Below are positions 12,705 through 27,250 of a stretch of 64,000 nt of DNA, piece by piece (within the stretch, counting starts at the first letter, position 1; the number at the start of each line of letters is the position of its first letter). Source of the stretch: Tubulanus polymorphus (lineage: Eukaryota; Nemertea; Palaeonemertea; Tubulaniformes; Tubulanidae); contig NC_134032.1 of assembly GCF_964204645.1 (NCBI RefSeq), positions 64,501-128,500 on the forward strand. Direction: 5' to 3'. The notes below the pieces were generated by a model. It did no database searches. It was given only the letters and a program-made list of their open reading frames with translations, and was not told where the DNA came from. The position numbers were made by a program, and so were the translations under genes.

Positions 12705-14762
12705 GTGCAACCTGATTTAGAAGGCCTGCCCGGCCCGGGGGCGCAAACCCTATTGATATTGATGAAAGCAAAATACTTGACTGTTTTTAGAGTAAATATA
12801 CAGATATCTTTTCTTAATCTATTTATAGACTTATTCTGAAGAAGAGGAGAACACAAATAACAGTTATCATCATCATCATCATCATCTGTGCGGTCTGAAG
12901 TATCTAGAGGTCACCAAGACTCAACATTACCCCTTTCATATCATTCGAGGTCGAATTTTATATTTATGTGACAAATATCTATGAAATATTTTGCTCAAAT
13001 AAACTCATTCTGTAATCATATCGATGATTATAAGTGTAGTTATTCATTTCAGTTTGAAATTCGGCTCTGTTTTGAGAAATTACTATTTTTCCTGACATCA
13101 GATCCAGAATATCACCATGCCATCACCATGACAATGCACAAGTCAAAACAAACAACAATCATTCAGAAATGAAGCCCTGTAGATTCTTAAATTTGGTTTG
13201 AAGTTTCCCTATTTTGGTTGAGTAGATTCTGAATGATGCAAAGTTTACTAGAGACATTCATCTCTGGAAGACAGTGCCAATCCTGGAAGGGTTTTAACAG
13301 TCACTCAGATATTGTGTTCCACTGCATTCAGATCAAACCAACAGTTCACACTCAACTTGAGAACTATTTTGTGTTTATCTAAAATGCATTTCACGTTTAT
13401 TTTGACTCGAGATATAAATTTCTAAATTTCCAATAGATGGCGTCTGTGATATACAGTTTAATCCAATACGAATACGTATTCCTATTAATCCAATAATTTG
13501 GTGGTTCAGCAGATATCCAATAGGTGGCGATCATGTCGTAGTAACTATTCATCAGTATATATCAGACACCCTGGTTTATCATCTGATCAGAATCACTGGG
13601 TTTGAACTTGGGACATCCCTCCAAATCCTCTAAACAGCATGAAACATCAGTCATTTAGAATCAATAATTCATTCATTTGACGCGCAGTCAATTTCAGGTG
13701 TAGACGTGTCGCAGGTTTCAGTTATTGAGATCCTCCTCCATTAGACTAAAAATAAATCAAACAACGTTCATTATAACATCATTAGAGCAATTCACAAAAA
13801 TCATAGTAAATATTCGATATAAATAAGAGTAACTAAACAAACCTGATCTAAACATCACCTTCTTTTGAGTAGAATAAACAAAACTCTAGCGTTACGCCTA
13901 CATCTGAAATAATACAAAACACTGAAAATCATTATTTCTTCATCAGATAAAAAATGAAAACAGATTCAACATGATTCAAAATGCTTTTAGTGCCAAGATT
14001 TTTCAGTGTTACAATTTCTTTTTATACAAGACTTAACGGTAAATTGGTTCAGACTTAAAGCAGGGAACACTATATATATTTATTCCCACACAGTCTGAAA
14101 TTACAGATTTCACAATGAAATTTGCAGCGTGTTCGTTGCTCAGCAGCAGGTGAATCGCACCATTCAAACATGTTTGATATTTCCACAGTAAATTGAGCCG
14201 CAATATTTGACAAGCTTTCAAATCATGACGGCATCAATGATTTGAGAACAACGCTGAAAACCTGCTTGGATTTTGGTTAACTCGGTTTTAAAACACCACA
14301 GTTTTTAACTTCGAAACTGTTTCTACAAATCTACTGTGGGTTTTTTATTCGTCGACTAAAAGTGGTGCAACGCCGTGCATATCACAGCAGTTTGTGTCAG
14401 TTGCGATCGAAAGCAAGTGTTGGCCTACCGTAGGCCGGAGTAGAACACGGGCAACTAGACGGATACGGCTTGCGACGAGTCGGTAGGCGTCGGGTTGCCG
14501 TCGCAAGCCGGCTTACGTTGAACAGATAGAGCAGCAACTGGCGGCCTCTCGTAGGCCGTTAATCGGCGATAAACCCAGTTGTGTCGGTAGGCATCGCGTT
14601 GCTTGTCGACATAAGTCAGTCTTAATCCTGCTTTCTCAGAGAACTGCTCTTCCTTCTCTATGAGATTTTCCTAAATCTGCACCCGTACGTTCGCCGTGCC
14701 CTTCTCCAATTTTCCAGGGGATCCTCGTGATTTGTGAGATTGTAGTCGGGAAAATCTCTTAC

Positions 14763-16457
14763 CTGTTTTGGAATCCGCTCGGTCCGGCAACGGCGCTTCC
14801 CGATAAACTACCGTTCAAACTGGAGCCAGCAATCGCTCTGTTACTGGCCGATTAGCGATCGCTCTCATCGCGGATTATCCCGACTCGGTCGATGTGGCTT
14901 CCGCTAGCGCTAAGACTGCCAGTCATAGCCATGGACATCTCACCGATACTAGGTCCGATACTGGGGTTTGCTACCCGGTCACTGGTCGTTTCTATACTGT
15001 GAGAATCAGCTACAACAAATATAAACATTCACTCATACTAGTACTGAACTAACTTAAATGACGTCATAGGGGGATTTATATAGCAGCCACACCAGACAAC
15101 GTGGCTTTATCAGTTAATCCCCCTATGACATCATCAAATTATCCCATATGAATCCTAGAAAGACAGCTGATTCCGGACCCTGCACCATATGAAAAGTATG
15201 GTTCAAGTACTTACGGGCGTAAGGCCCCGATGGGCCACTTCCTTCGTTCTGTTCGAACTCAAATCGAACTCCGCCCGGAGTCAGTCGTCGATACGCCGCA
15301 AACCGCTGCGACACAGCGATATCGGTACCACGCCGTAAACATACGCCAATAATATCGGTACACCGATACCAACGGCTAAACTAGCGACAACTGGCGCTAC
15401 GATAACAGACGCAGTTACACCACCGGCTATTACCATATTCCTCTTGTGCTGTGGTAGGTGACCGTAACGTGTATGTAACTGAAACACAAGATAAACACAT
15501 GAGAAATAGCATTTTTCATAGTAAAAATCTCGCGCAGGGTGGATTTAGGTTCCAATTTCTGTTTCTGACTAGCGCCATCAAGCGAGTAATTTCAGAACTT
15601 GAATTTGTCGATCTCCTGTATTTCACCGATAAGCCTTATCATATGTCCTTGTCATTAACGTTAAATGACAGTAACCACTTGATACAGTTTATGCGCAGTG
15701 TTTAGAACTAGGATTTTGACAAATAAAATCAATAAGGATTTATTACTTCTAAGTGTTGGTTATTCAACGTCACTCTGTGAATTCAATTCGAATACAGTCT
15801 ATATTCAATCCCAGTTTTTGGCTATATTCAATTATTGAAAAACTGGGATTGGGATTGACTGGAATTGACTTTGTATTGAGTTTAACAGTTGTGTGGGTTT
15901 AATTTCAAAATGAAAGGACATTTCAAAGGACATAATAATATCTGTAATGAGGCATTCAATGAATGAACACTTTGAATCCCAGTTCATCTGTTTGGGTTAA
16001 ATTCCTTTAGTTCAACAATTTCATCAAATTGAAAAACTGTAGTCAGAAAGCTGACCTACCACACATATTAAACTATCATTTTATGTCTCACGTGGTCACC
16101 CTGTGTGATAGGCTTCACGTATAAAAGACTTTCAGTTATGTATCCATGCGTATATGTTCTCGGCATTCAGATCAAAAACTACCTTTTTGGGCACGAGGCC
16201 CTTGTGACTCGTGTGGAAATATAATAATGATCACTAAATTGAGATTCTCACAGACAGACGGCAGATGGATTCCTAATATTAGTCGATAATTTACCTCGCG
16301 TCCGACCCAGACAGGAATCCCTATGATCATCGCGGGAACTGCGATTCCAGCAACGAGTCCGATACCGACCGGAGCGCCAACTAACGTGACAAGTTGCCAC
16401 AATATCTTCTTCTTTCGGCTCCATGGCTTTTTACCCCAGAAAGTGCAGCCAGACGGA
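14763..16457 (-). pseudogene. RNF19/Dorfin-like 3' exon fragment, copy 3
   Basis: Exon A (16,457-16,295) is intact and reads [18 protein letters not shown], matching the family better than copy 1 at the WG position; its last codon is GAG instead of AAG. Exon B (15,478-15,215) has an extra 2-nt loss near 15,300, so its frame fails even earlier ([10 protein letters not shown] then stop). Exon C (15,009-14,763) carries the shared TAA. Splice sites are preserved throughout. No catalytic RBR exon is present between exon A and the next block. Confidence 0.88.
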
Positions 16458-17949
16458 CTGAAAATCAACATAATCGACTAAATTATTACTCAATTTCTAA
16501 GGACTTATAAACCTTTATCATCGATTAAAGGCCGAGCTCGGGTTTACAAGGAAGGACCATAAATATCAATGGATTTATTCTATCACTTGCAACCATTTGA
16601 TTCAGAGCTCTGACAACTAGAGAATTGCCATGTGTGCAGGGGCCAGTTGCATAGTCATGGCTTAGACTTAAGACTAGTCCAAGACCAACTTAGTTCTATA
16701 GCTAATCTAACAACTTAAGACCAGTCCCAAGATTTAAGACCACCATTATAACATCATTAGAGCAATTCACAAAAATCATATCAAATATTCGATATAAATA
16801 AGAGTAACTAAACAAACCTGATCTAAACATCATCTTCTTTTGAGTAGAATAAACAAAACTCTAGCGTTACGCCTACATCTGAAATAATACAAAACACAGA
16901 AAATCATTATTTCTTCATCAGATAAAAAATGAAAACAGATTCAACAAGATTCAAAATGCTTTTAGTGTCAACAATTTTCAGTTACAATTTTTTTTTATTA
17001 GTTCAGACTTAGAGCAGGGAACACTATATGAATTTATTCCCACACCGTCTGAAATTACAGATTTCACAATGAAATTTGCAGCGTGTTCGTTGCTCAGCAG
17101 CAGGTGAATCGCAACATTCAAACATGTTTGATATTTCCACAGTAAATTGAGCCGCAATCTTTGACAAGCTTTCAAATCATGATAGCATCAATGATTTGAG
17201 AACGGCGCTGAAAACCTACTTGGATTTAGGACTTATGTTGAAATGGTTTGAAGACATTCTGTCGCTTCTGCGTTGAAAGAGAAGCTTCTAAATATTTCAA
17301 GTGAAAATAGCGATTGATTCGTCCGCCATCATTCTTAAATGGGACATACTCTACTTGGGAGGGCTAGTTCTGTAGTCCGCGCAGATCGAGGTCAACTAGG
17401 ACTCAGCGGCAAGAGCGCTCCGGGCACCAACTAAAGAGTTCACGGTAGTGCCCGCGGTAGACTTAACATGCCGCTCCGAATTGATAGTTGCGGGAAATAA
17501 TACCACGAAATTAGAAATTTGTAGCGATTTCCGTGCAATAGTTGAACAGATGAATTTCCTACTAAAATCCTGCAACAAATTGGTATCAATCTGAACGGGA
17601 TAAATACGTCCAGACACAAACAACGTCCGATTGACTGGGTATTAAGCGGGACTCGACCCTTCCCGGTTGGAGTAAATATCTAACAGGTGGTGCTCCGGTA
17701 GATTTTGTGAAACAGCTGATGACATTTTCATGATCTTTAGACGAGTTTGATCGCCGTTATACCGTCGTGGAATGGCACCTATTGTGAAAACTGATTAGGT
17801 GTGAAGTGATGCAATGATATTCAGTTGAAGTCAAACGACGAGAAGGGCTCCGAGACTGATGTGGACTTTACGAGAGGAATAAACTATTTTTTAGAAGGTA
17901 TCAAGATGGATCTGGCACAGAGCCAAAGCCGGCAAACTGACTTATGAAT

Positions 17950-18045
17950 TTTATTTCTGTGTTGTTGATAATCTCGCGAGACTAGCGCTAATATTGTATA
18001 AATCTAGTTTCGTTCTCGCGAGATTATCAACAATCCGGAAATAAA
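17950..18045. promoter_or_regulatory. Inverted repeat with paired TCTCGCGAGA elements, copy 2
   Basis: This is a near-identical copy of the element at 12,609-12,704, with TCTCGCGAGA at 17,972-17,981 and 18,014-18,023. The same flanking sequence follows (GGCCTGCCCGGCCCGGGGGC at about 18,064). Confidence 0.6.
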
Positions 18046-18206
18046 GTGCAACCTGATTTAGAAGGCCTGCCCGGCCCGGGGGCGCAAACCCTATTGATAT
18101 TGATGAAAGCAAAATACTTGACTGTTTTTAGAGTAAAAATACAGATATCTTTTCTCAATCTATTTATAGACTGATTCTGAAGAAGAGGAGAACACAAATA
18201 ACAGTT

Positions 18207-18207
<1 letters not shown>

Positions 18208-18245
<38 letters not shown>
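18208..18245. repeat. (CAT)n microsatellite
   Basis: About 12 consecutive CAT/ATC triplets. The sister site at about 12,869 has about 6 triplets, so the tract differs in length between array copies. Confidence 0.9.
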
Positions 18246-21200
18246 TGTGCGGTCTGAAGTATCTAGAGGTCACCAAGACTCAACATTACCCCTTTCATAT
18301 CATTCGAGGTCGAATTTTATATTTATGTGACAAATATCTATGAAATATTTTGCTCAAATAAATTGATTCTGTTATCATATCGATGAACATAAGTTATTCA
18401 TTTCAGTTTGAAATTTGGGTCTATTTTCAGGAATTACTATTTTTACGACATCGGATCCAGAATATCGCCTTGCCATGACAACGTACCAGTCAAAACAAAC
18501 AACAATCATTCAGAAATGAAGCCCTGTAGATTCTTAAATTTGGTTTCATGTTTCTTTACTTTGGTTGAGTAGATTCTGGATGATGCAAAGTTAACTAGAT
18601 ACACTGGTTTTATCAAAATCATCTTTAGGGGACAGTGCCAATTCTGGAAGGGTTTTAACAGTCACTCAGATATTGTGTTCCACTGCATTCAGATCAAACC
18701 AACAGTTCACACTCAATTTGAGAACTATTTTGTGTTTATCTAAAATAAATTTCACGTTTATTTTGACACTCAAGATATAAATTTCTAAATTTCCAATAGA
18801 TGGCATATGTGATAACAGTTAAATCCAATAATTTAGTAGTTCAGCAGAAATCCAATAGGTGGCGATCATGTCGTAGTAACTATTCATCGGTATATATCAG
18901 ACACCCTGGTTTATCATCTGATCAGAATCACTGGGTTTGGAGCATCCTAAAAATCCTCTAAACAGCATGAAACATCACAGTCATTTAGAATCAACAATTC
19001 ATTCATTAGACGCGCAGTCAATTTCAGGTGTAGACGTGTCGCAGGTTTCAGTTATTGAGATCCTCCTCCATTAGACTGAAAATAAATCAAACAACATTCA
19101 TTATAACATCATTAGAGCAATTCACAAAAATCATATCAAATATTCGATATAAATAAGAGTAACTAAAACAAACCTGATCTAAACATCACCTTCTTTTGAG
19201 TAGAATAAACAAAACTCTAGCGTTACGCCTACATCTGAACTAATACAAAACACTGAATATCATTATTTCTTCATCAGATAAAAAATGAAAACAGAGTCAA
19301 CAAGATTCAAAATGCTTTTAGTGTCAACAATTTTCAGTTACAATTTTTTTTATTAGTTCAGACTTAGAGCAGGGAACACTATATGAATTTATTCCCACAC
19401 CGTCTGAAATTACAGATTTCACATTGAAATTTTCAGCGTGTTCGTTGCTCAGCAGCAGGTGAATCGCACCATTCAAAAATGTTTGATATTTCCACAGTAA
19501 ATTTCATCGCAGCAAAATTTTTGTTCAGTCCCAAACACAGTAAATTGAGCCGAAATCTTTGACAAGCTTTCAAATCATGACGGCATCAATGATTTGAGAA
19601 CGGCGCTGAAAACCTGCTTGGATTTTGGTTAACTCGGTTTTAAAACACCACTGAAACTGGTTTCTAGAGGTCTGTGATTAGGGCCTAAGATATATCTACC
19701 TGAATTGAGGGATCATTTGTTCACTTCATCGCCAAACAGTTATTCCTTGAACTTCCTGATGACTGCAGTTAATTAGTAGAGCATCACCCTGAAATAAACA
19801 TAGAAACCTGTCAGAGAAAGCACTATAAAATCCAGGGTATCCGCGGGGTCAAATGCTACATCTGTATTGATAGTAATGGTTTATACTAGGCCTAGATTCA
19901 CTCTTCATGTTATTGATACTTTTAACTGAATGATGGTTTTACAGCACGCATCAGTGAATAGAGATTGCTGCTGCTGCTCGTGGGGTTAAACCGGAGTGTT
20001 TTATGTCGCTCTCCATCTCGAATCACCTTCATACATCACAAGTATTCGATTCATAAGTAAATTTACTTACTGTATTTCAATGTTGAAATGGTTTGAACAC
20101 ATTCTGTCGCTTCTGCGTTGAAAGAGAAGCTTCTAAATATTTCAAGTGTAAATAGCGATTTATTCGTCCGCCATGCTAGTTCTGCAGACCGCGCATCTCG
20201 AGGTCGACTCGGACTCAGGCTTTGCGCTCCGAGCACTTACTAAAGAGTTCACGGTTCTAGCCGCGGATGGCTTTAGGTACCGCTCCGGATTACGAGTGGG
20301 GTAATGAATTCCACAGAATTAGCAATACGTAGCAATTCTAGTGAACTTCCGAGCTATTGTTCGAATAAAACATTCTAAAATTATTCCCAATTAATAAACA
20401 ATCAAATAATCTTATAAGTTGAATTGGTGAGTCACAACACGTATTTAACCTAATAGTTTTTTCAGCGGGGCACGGCTGAGAGTATCGACAAGTTTTGTAC
20501 AAATATCTGTGAAATTTTTTGCTAAAAATTCATTCTGTTATTATATCGATGAAAATAAGTGTAGTTATTCATTTCAGTATGAAATTTGGCTCTGTTTTGA
20601 GGAATTACTATTTTTCCAAAAATCGGATCCAGAATATCACCTTGCCATCACCATGACAACGCACCAGTCAAAACAAACAACAATCATTCAGAAATGAAGC
20701 CCTGTAGATTCTTAAATTTCGTTTCAAGTTTCTTTATTTTGATTGAGTAGATTCTGGATGATGCAAAGTTAACTAGAGACACTGGTTTTATCAAAATCAT
20801 CTCTGGAAGACAGTGCCAATCCTGGAAGGGTTTTAACAGTCACTCAGATATTGTGTTCCACTGCATTCAGATCAAAAAAAAGCTCAGACTCAACTTGAGA
20901 ACTATTTTGTGTTTATCTAAAATGAATTTCACATTTATTTGACAATCAAGATATAAATTTCTAAATTTCCAATAGATGGCGTCTGTGATATACAGTTTAA
21001 TCCAATACGAATACGTATTCCTATTAATCCAATAATTTGGTGGTTCAGCAGAAATCCAATAGGTGGCGATCATGTCGTAGTAACTATTCATCAGTACATA
21101 TCAGACACCCTGGTTTATCATCTGATCAGAATCACTGGGTTTGAACTTGGGACATCCCTCCAAATCCTCTAATCAGCATGAAACATCACAGTCATTTAGA

Positions 21201-22111
21201 ATCAATAATTCATTCATTTGACGCGCAGTCAATTTCAGGTGTAGACGTGTCGCAGGTTTCAGTTATTGAGATCCTCCTCCATTAGACTGAAAATAAATCA
21301 AACAACATTCATTATAACATCATTAGAGCAATTCACAAAAATCATATCAAATATTCGATATAAATAAGAGTAACTAAACAAACCTGATCTAAACATCACC
21401 TTCTTTTGAGTAGAATAAACAAAACTCTAGCGTTACGCCTACATCTGAAATAATACAAAACACTGAAAATCATTATTTCTTCATCAGATAAAAAATGAAA
21501 ACAGATTCAACATGATTCAAAATGCTTTTAGTGCCAAGAATTTTCAGTGTTACAATTGTTTTTTCATACAAGACTTAACGGTAAATTGGTTCAGACTTAG
21601 AGCAGGGAACACTATATGAATTTATTCCCACACCGTCTGAAATTACAGATTTCACAATGAAATTTGCAGCGTGTTCGTTGCTCAGCAGCAGGTGAATCGC
21701 AACATTCAAACATGTTTGATATTTCCACAGTAAATTGAGCCGCAATCTTTGACAAGCTTTCAAATCATGATGGCATCAATGATTTGAGAACGGCGCTGAA
21801 AACCTGCTTGGATTTTGGTTAACTCGGTTTTAAAACACCACTGAAACTGGTTTCTAGAGGTCTGTGATTAGGGCCTAAGATATATCTACCTGAATTGAGG
21901 GATCACTTGTTCACTTCATCGCCAAACAGTTATTCCTTGAACTTCCTGATGACTGCAGTTATTCAGTTGAGCATCACCCTGAAATAAACATAGAAACCTG
22001 TCAGAGAAAGCACTCTAAAATCCAGGGTATCAGCAGGGTCAAATGCTCCATCTGTATTGATAGTAATAGTTTAGGCCTCGATCCACTCTTTATGTTATTG
22101 ATACTTTTTAC

Positions 22112-22428
22112 TGCGGTGAGGGCTAGTGGTAAGAGCGTTCAGCTCTGGGAAGCCAGGTCATGGGTTCGATCCCCGTTGTGTGCTCGGGCAAGACACTTAT
22201 CCTCACTGCCTCTCTCCACCCAGGAGTAAATGGGTACCTGGCCAGATAGAAGACTCCTGAGCGCTTGTTAGCAGCTCGGTGTTACTTCTCAAAAGGGAGA
22301 GATGACTGATACATGTTAGAGTATTAAAACTGGCCGGGGTAATAATACCGAAAAATGTAAAGCGCTCTGAGCAGCTTGGCTGGATTTAGCACTATATAAG
22401 ACACATATTAATATTAATATTATTACTG
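22112..22428 (+). mobile_element. tRNA-derived SINE, copy 2
   Basis: This is the same element, at the same position in the array unit, as the SINE at 4,698-5,028. It has the same tRNA-like head, TAAAGCGCTCTGAGCAG body and ATT-rich tail. The shared site shows it arrived by block duplication, not by an independent insertion. Confidence 0.85.
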
Positions 22429-24638
22429 AATGATGATGGTTTTACAGCACGCATCAGTGAATAGAGATCGCTGCTGCTCGTGGGGTTAAACCGGACTGTT
22501 TTATGTCGCTCTCCATCTCGAATCACCTTCATACATCACAAGTATTCGATTCATGAGTAAATTTACTTACTGTATTTCAATGTTGAAATGGTTTGGATAC
22601 AATCTGACGCATCTAGGTTGAGAGAGAAGCTTCTAAATATTTCAAGTGAAAATAATAGCGATTTATTCGTCCGCCATGCTAGTTCTGCAGACCGCGCAGC
22701 TCGAGGTCAACTCGGACTCAGGCTTTGCGCTCCGAGCACCAACTAAAGAGTTCACGGTTCTAGCCGCGGATGGCTTTAGATACCGCTCCGGATTACTAGC
22801 GGGGGTAATGAATTCCATGGAATTAGCAATACGAAGCAATTCTACTGAACTTCCGAGCTATTGTTCGAATAAAACATTCTAAAATTATTACAAATTAATA
22901 AAACAATCAAATAATCTTTTACGTTGAATTGGTGACTCACAACACGTATTTAACCGAATAGTTTTTTCAGCGGGGCACGGACGAGAGTATCGACAAGTTT
23001 TGTATTTCTGTAACAAATATCTGTGAAATTTTTTGCTCAAATAAACTCATTCTGTAATCATATCGATGAAAATAAGTGTAGTTATTCATTTCAGTATAAA
23101 ATTTGGCTCTGTTTTCAGGAATTACTATTTTTCCAAAAATCGGATCCAGAATATCACCTTGCCATCACCATGACAACGCACCAGTCAAAACAAACAACAA
23201 TCATTCAGAAATGAAGCCCTGTAGATTATTGAAATTGGTTTCAAGTTTCCCTATTTTGGTTGAGTAGATTCTGAATGATGCAAAGTTAACTAGAGACACT
23301 GGTTTTATCAAAATCATCTCTGGAAGACAGTGCCAATCCTGGAAGGGTTTTAACAGTCACTCAGATATTGTGTTCCACTGCATTCAGATCAAACCAACAG
23401 TTCAGACTCAATTTGAGAACTATTTTGTGTTTATCTAAAATAAATTTCACGTTTAATTTGACACTCGAGATATAAATTTCTAAATTTCCAATAGATGGCA
23501 TATGTGATAACAGTTAAATCCAATAATTTGGTAGTTCAGCAAAATTCTAATAGGCGGCGATCATGTCGTAGTAACTATTCATCAGTATATATCATACACC
23601 CTGGTTTATCATCTGATCAAAATCACTGGGTTTGAACTTGGGACATTTCTTACAAATCCTCTAAACAGCATGAAACATCACAGTCATTTAGAATCAATAA
23701 TTCATTCATTTGACTCGCACTCAATTTTAGGTGTAGACGTGTCGCAGGTTTCAGTTATTGAGATCCTCCTCCATTAGACTGAAAATAAATCAAACAACAT
23801 TCATTATAACATCATTAGAGCAATTCACAAAAATCATATCAAATATTCGATATAAATAAGAGTAACTAAACGAACCTGATCTAAACATCACCTTCTTTTG
23901 AGTAGAATAAACAAAACTCTAGCGTTACGCCTACATCTGAAATAATACAAAACACTGAAAATCATTATTTCTTCATCAGATAAAAAATGAAAACAGATTC
24001 AACAAGATTCAAAATGCTTTTAGTGCCAAGAATTTGTTACAATTTTTTTTCATACAAGACTTAACGGTAAATTGGTTCAGACTTAGAGCAGGGAACACTA
24101 TATGAATTTATTCCCACAGCGTCTGAAATTACAGATTTCACACCAGAATTTTCAGCCTGTTCTTTGCTCAGCCGCAGGTGAATCGCACCATTCAAACATG
24201 TTTGATATTTCCACAGTTAATTTCATTGCAGCAAAATTTTTGTTTAGTCCCAAACACAGTAAATTGAGCCGCAATCTTTGACAAGCTTTCAAATCATGAC
24301 GGCATCAATGATTTGAGAACGGTGCTGAAAACCTACTTGGATTTTGGTTAACTCGGTTTTATAACACCACAGTTTTTAACTTCGAAACTGTTTCTACAAA
24401 TCTACTGTGGGTTTTTTATTCGTCAACTAAAAGTGGTGCAACGCCGTGCATATCACAGCAGTTTGTGTCAGTTGCCATCGAAAGCAACTGTTGGCCTACC
24501 CTAGGCCGGAGTAGAACACGGGCAACTAGCCCGATACGGCTTGGGACGAGTCGGTAGGCGTCGGGTTGCCGTCGCAAGCCGGCTTATGTCGAACAGATAC
24601 AGCAGCAACTGGAGATTGTAGTCGGGAAAATCTCTTAC

Positions 24639-26420
24639 CTGTTTTGGAATCCGCTCGGTCCGGCAACGGCGCTCCCCGATAAACTACCGTTCAAACTGGA
24701 GCCAGCAATCGCTCTGTTACTGGCCGATTAGCGATCGCTCTCATCGCGGATTATCCCGACTCGGTCGATGTGGCTTCCGCTAGCGCTAAGACTGCCAGTC
24801 ATAGCCATAGACATCTCACCGATACTAGGTCCGATACTGGGGTTCGCTACCCGGTGACTGGTCGTTTCTATACTGTGAGAATCAGCTACAACAAATATAA
24901 ACATTCACTCATACTAGTACTGAACTAACTTAAATGACGTCATAGGGGGATTTATATAGCAGCCACACCAGACAACATGGCTTTATCAGTTAATCCCCCT
25001 ATGACATCATCAAATTATCTTTCTCTTTATGGCTAGTCTATACAAAATGTAGAAAAGTTGGCCACCTCCAATAAATCCCCCCTTTGACATCATCAAATTA
25101 TCCCTTCAGATTCCTAGAAAGACAGCTGATTCCGGACCCTGCGCTATATGAAAAGTATGGTTTAAGTACTTACGGGCGTAAGGCCCCGATGGGCCACTTC
25201 CTTCGTTCTCTTCGAACTCAAATCGAACTCCGCCCGGAGTCAGTCGTCGATACGCCGCAACCACCGCTGCGACACAGCGATATCGGTACCACGCCGTAAA
25301 CATACGCCAATAATATCGGTACACCGATACCAACGGCTAAACTAGCGACAACTGGCGCTACGATAACAGACGCAGTTACACCACCGGCTATTACCATATT
25401 CCTCTTGTGCTGTGGTAGGTGACCGTAACGTGTATGTAACTGAAACACAAGATAAACACATGAGAAATAGCATTTTTCATGGTAAAATTTGCGATAAAAA
25501 TCTCGCGTGTGGTGGATTTAGGTTCCAATTTCTGTTTCTGACTAGCGCCATCAAGCGAGTAATTTCAGAACTTGAATTTGTCGATATCCTGTATTTCACC
25601 CGATAAGCCTTATCATATGTCCTTGTCATTACGGTTAAATCACAGTAACCACTTGATCTGGTTTATGCGCAGTGTTTAGAACTAGGATTTTGACAAATCA
25701 AATCAATAAGGATTTATTACTTCTAAGTGTTGGTTATTCAACGTCACCCTGTGAATTCAATTCGAATACAGTCTATATTCAATCCCAGTTTTTGGCTATA
25801 TTCAATTATTGAAAAACTGGGATTGACTGGAATTGACTTTGTATTGAGTTTAACAGTTGTGTGGGTTTAATTTCAACATGAAGGACTTTTCAAAGGTCAT
25901 AATGATATCTGTAATGAGGCATTCAATTGAATGAACACTTTGAATCCCAGTTCATCTGTTTGGTTTAAATTCCTTTAGTTCAACAATTTCCTCAAATTGA
26001 CAAACTGTAGTCGGAAAGCTGACCTACCACACATATTAAGCTATCATTTTATGTCTCACGTGGTCACCCTGTGTGGTAGGCCTCACGTATAAAAGACTTT
26101 CAGTTATGTGTCCATGCGTATATGTTCTCGGAATTCAGACCAAAAATGACCTTTTGGGCACGAGGCCCTTGTGACTCGTGTGGAAATATAATAATGATCA
26201 CTAAATTGAGATTCTCACAGACAGACGGCAGATGGATTCCTAATATTAGTCGATAATTTACCTTGCGTCCGACCCAGACGGGAATCCCTATGATCATCGC
26301 GGGAACTGCGATTCCAGCAACGAGTCCGATACCGACCGGAGCGCCAACTAACGTGCCGAGTTGCCACAATATCTTCTTTCGGTTCCATGGCTTTTACCCC
26401 AGAAAGTGCAGCCAGACGGA
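24639..26420 (-). pseudogene. RNF19/Dorfin-like 3' exon fragment, copy 4
   Basis: Exon A (26,420-26,262) has lost 1 nt in the KKPW region and 3 nt in the lysine run, so it is frame-shifted before its membrane segment, although the segment itself ([17 protein letters not shown]) is still readable in one frame. Its acceptor is TTTTTAG. Exon B (25,439-25,174) and exon C (24,885-24,639) carry the same shift and the same TAA as the other copies. One 82-bp unit sits in intron B-C. The truncation after exon C (CTGGAGATTG) is shared with copy 2. Confidence 0.87.
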
Positions 26421-27250
26421 CTAAAAATCAACATAATCGACTAAATTATTACTCAATTTCTAAGGACTTATAAACCTTTATCATCGATTAAACATCATTA
26501 GAACAATTCACAATCAAATCAAATTAAATCATATCAAATATTCGATATAAATAAGAGTAACTAAACGAACCTGATCTAAACATCACCTTCTTTTGAGTAG
26601 AATAAACAAAACTCTAGCGTTACGCCTACATCTGAAATAATACAAAACACTGAAAATCATTATTTCTTCATCAGATAAAAAATGAAAACAGATTCAACAA
26701 GATTCAAAATGCTTTTAGTGCCAAGAATTTTCAGTGGTACAATCTTTTTTTCATACAAGACTTAACGGTAAATTGGTTCAGACTTAGAGCAGGGAACACT
26801 ATATGAATTTATTCCCACACCGTCTGAAATTACAGATTTCAAATCGAAATTTGCAGCGTGTTCGTTGCTCAGCAGCAGGTGAATCGCAACATTCAAACAT
26901 GTTTGATATTTCCACAGTAAATTGAGCCGCAATCTTTGACAAGCTTTCAAATAATGATGGCATCAATGATTTGAGAACGGCGCTGAAAACCTGCTTGGAT
27001 TTTGGTTAACTCGGTTTTAAAACACCACTGAAACTGGTTTGTAGAGGTCTGTGATTAGGGCCTAAGATTTATCTACCTGAATTGAGGGATCACTTGTTCA
27101 CTTCATCGCCAAACAGTTATTCCTTGAACTTCCTGATGACTGCAGTTATTTAGTTGAGCATCACCCTGAAATAAACATAGAAACCTGTCAGAGAAAGCAC
27201 TTTTTACTGAATGATGATGGTTTTACAGCACGCATCAGTGAATAGAGATC

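Noticed and set aside
22646-22882. Plus-strand frame reading FALRAPTKEFTVLAADGFRY in the GC-richer patch
   Set aside because: Sister copies at about 5,235 and 9,480 have stops or deletions in it. The patch looks like a CpG-containing non-coding island.
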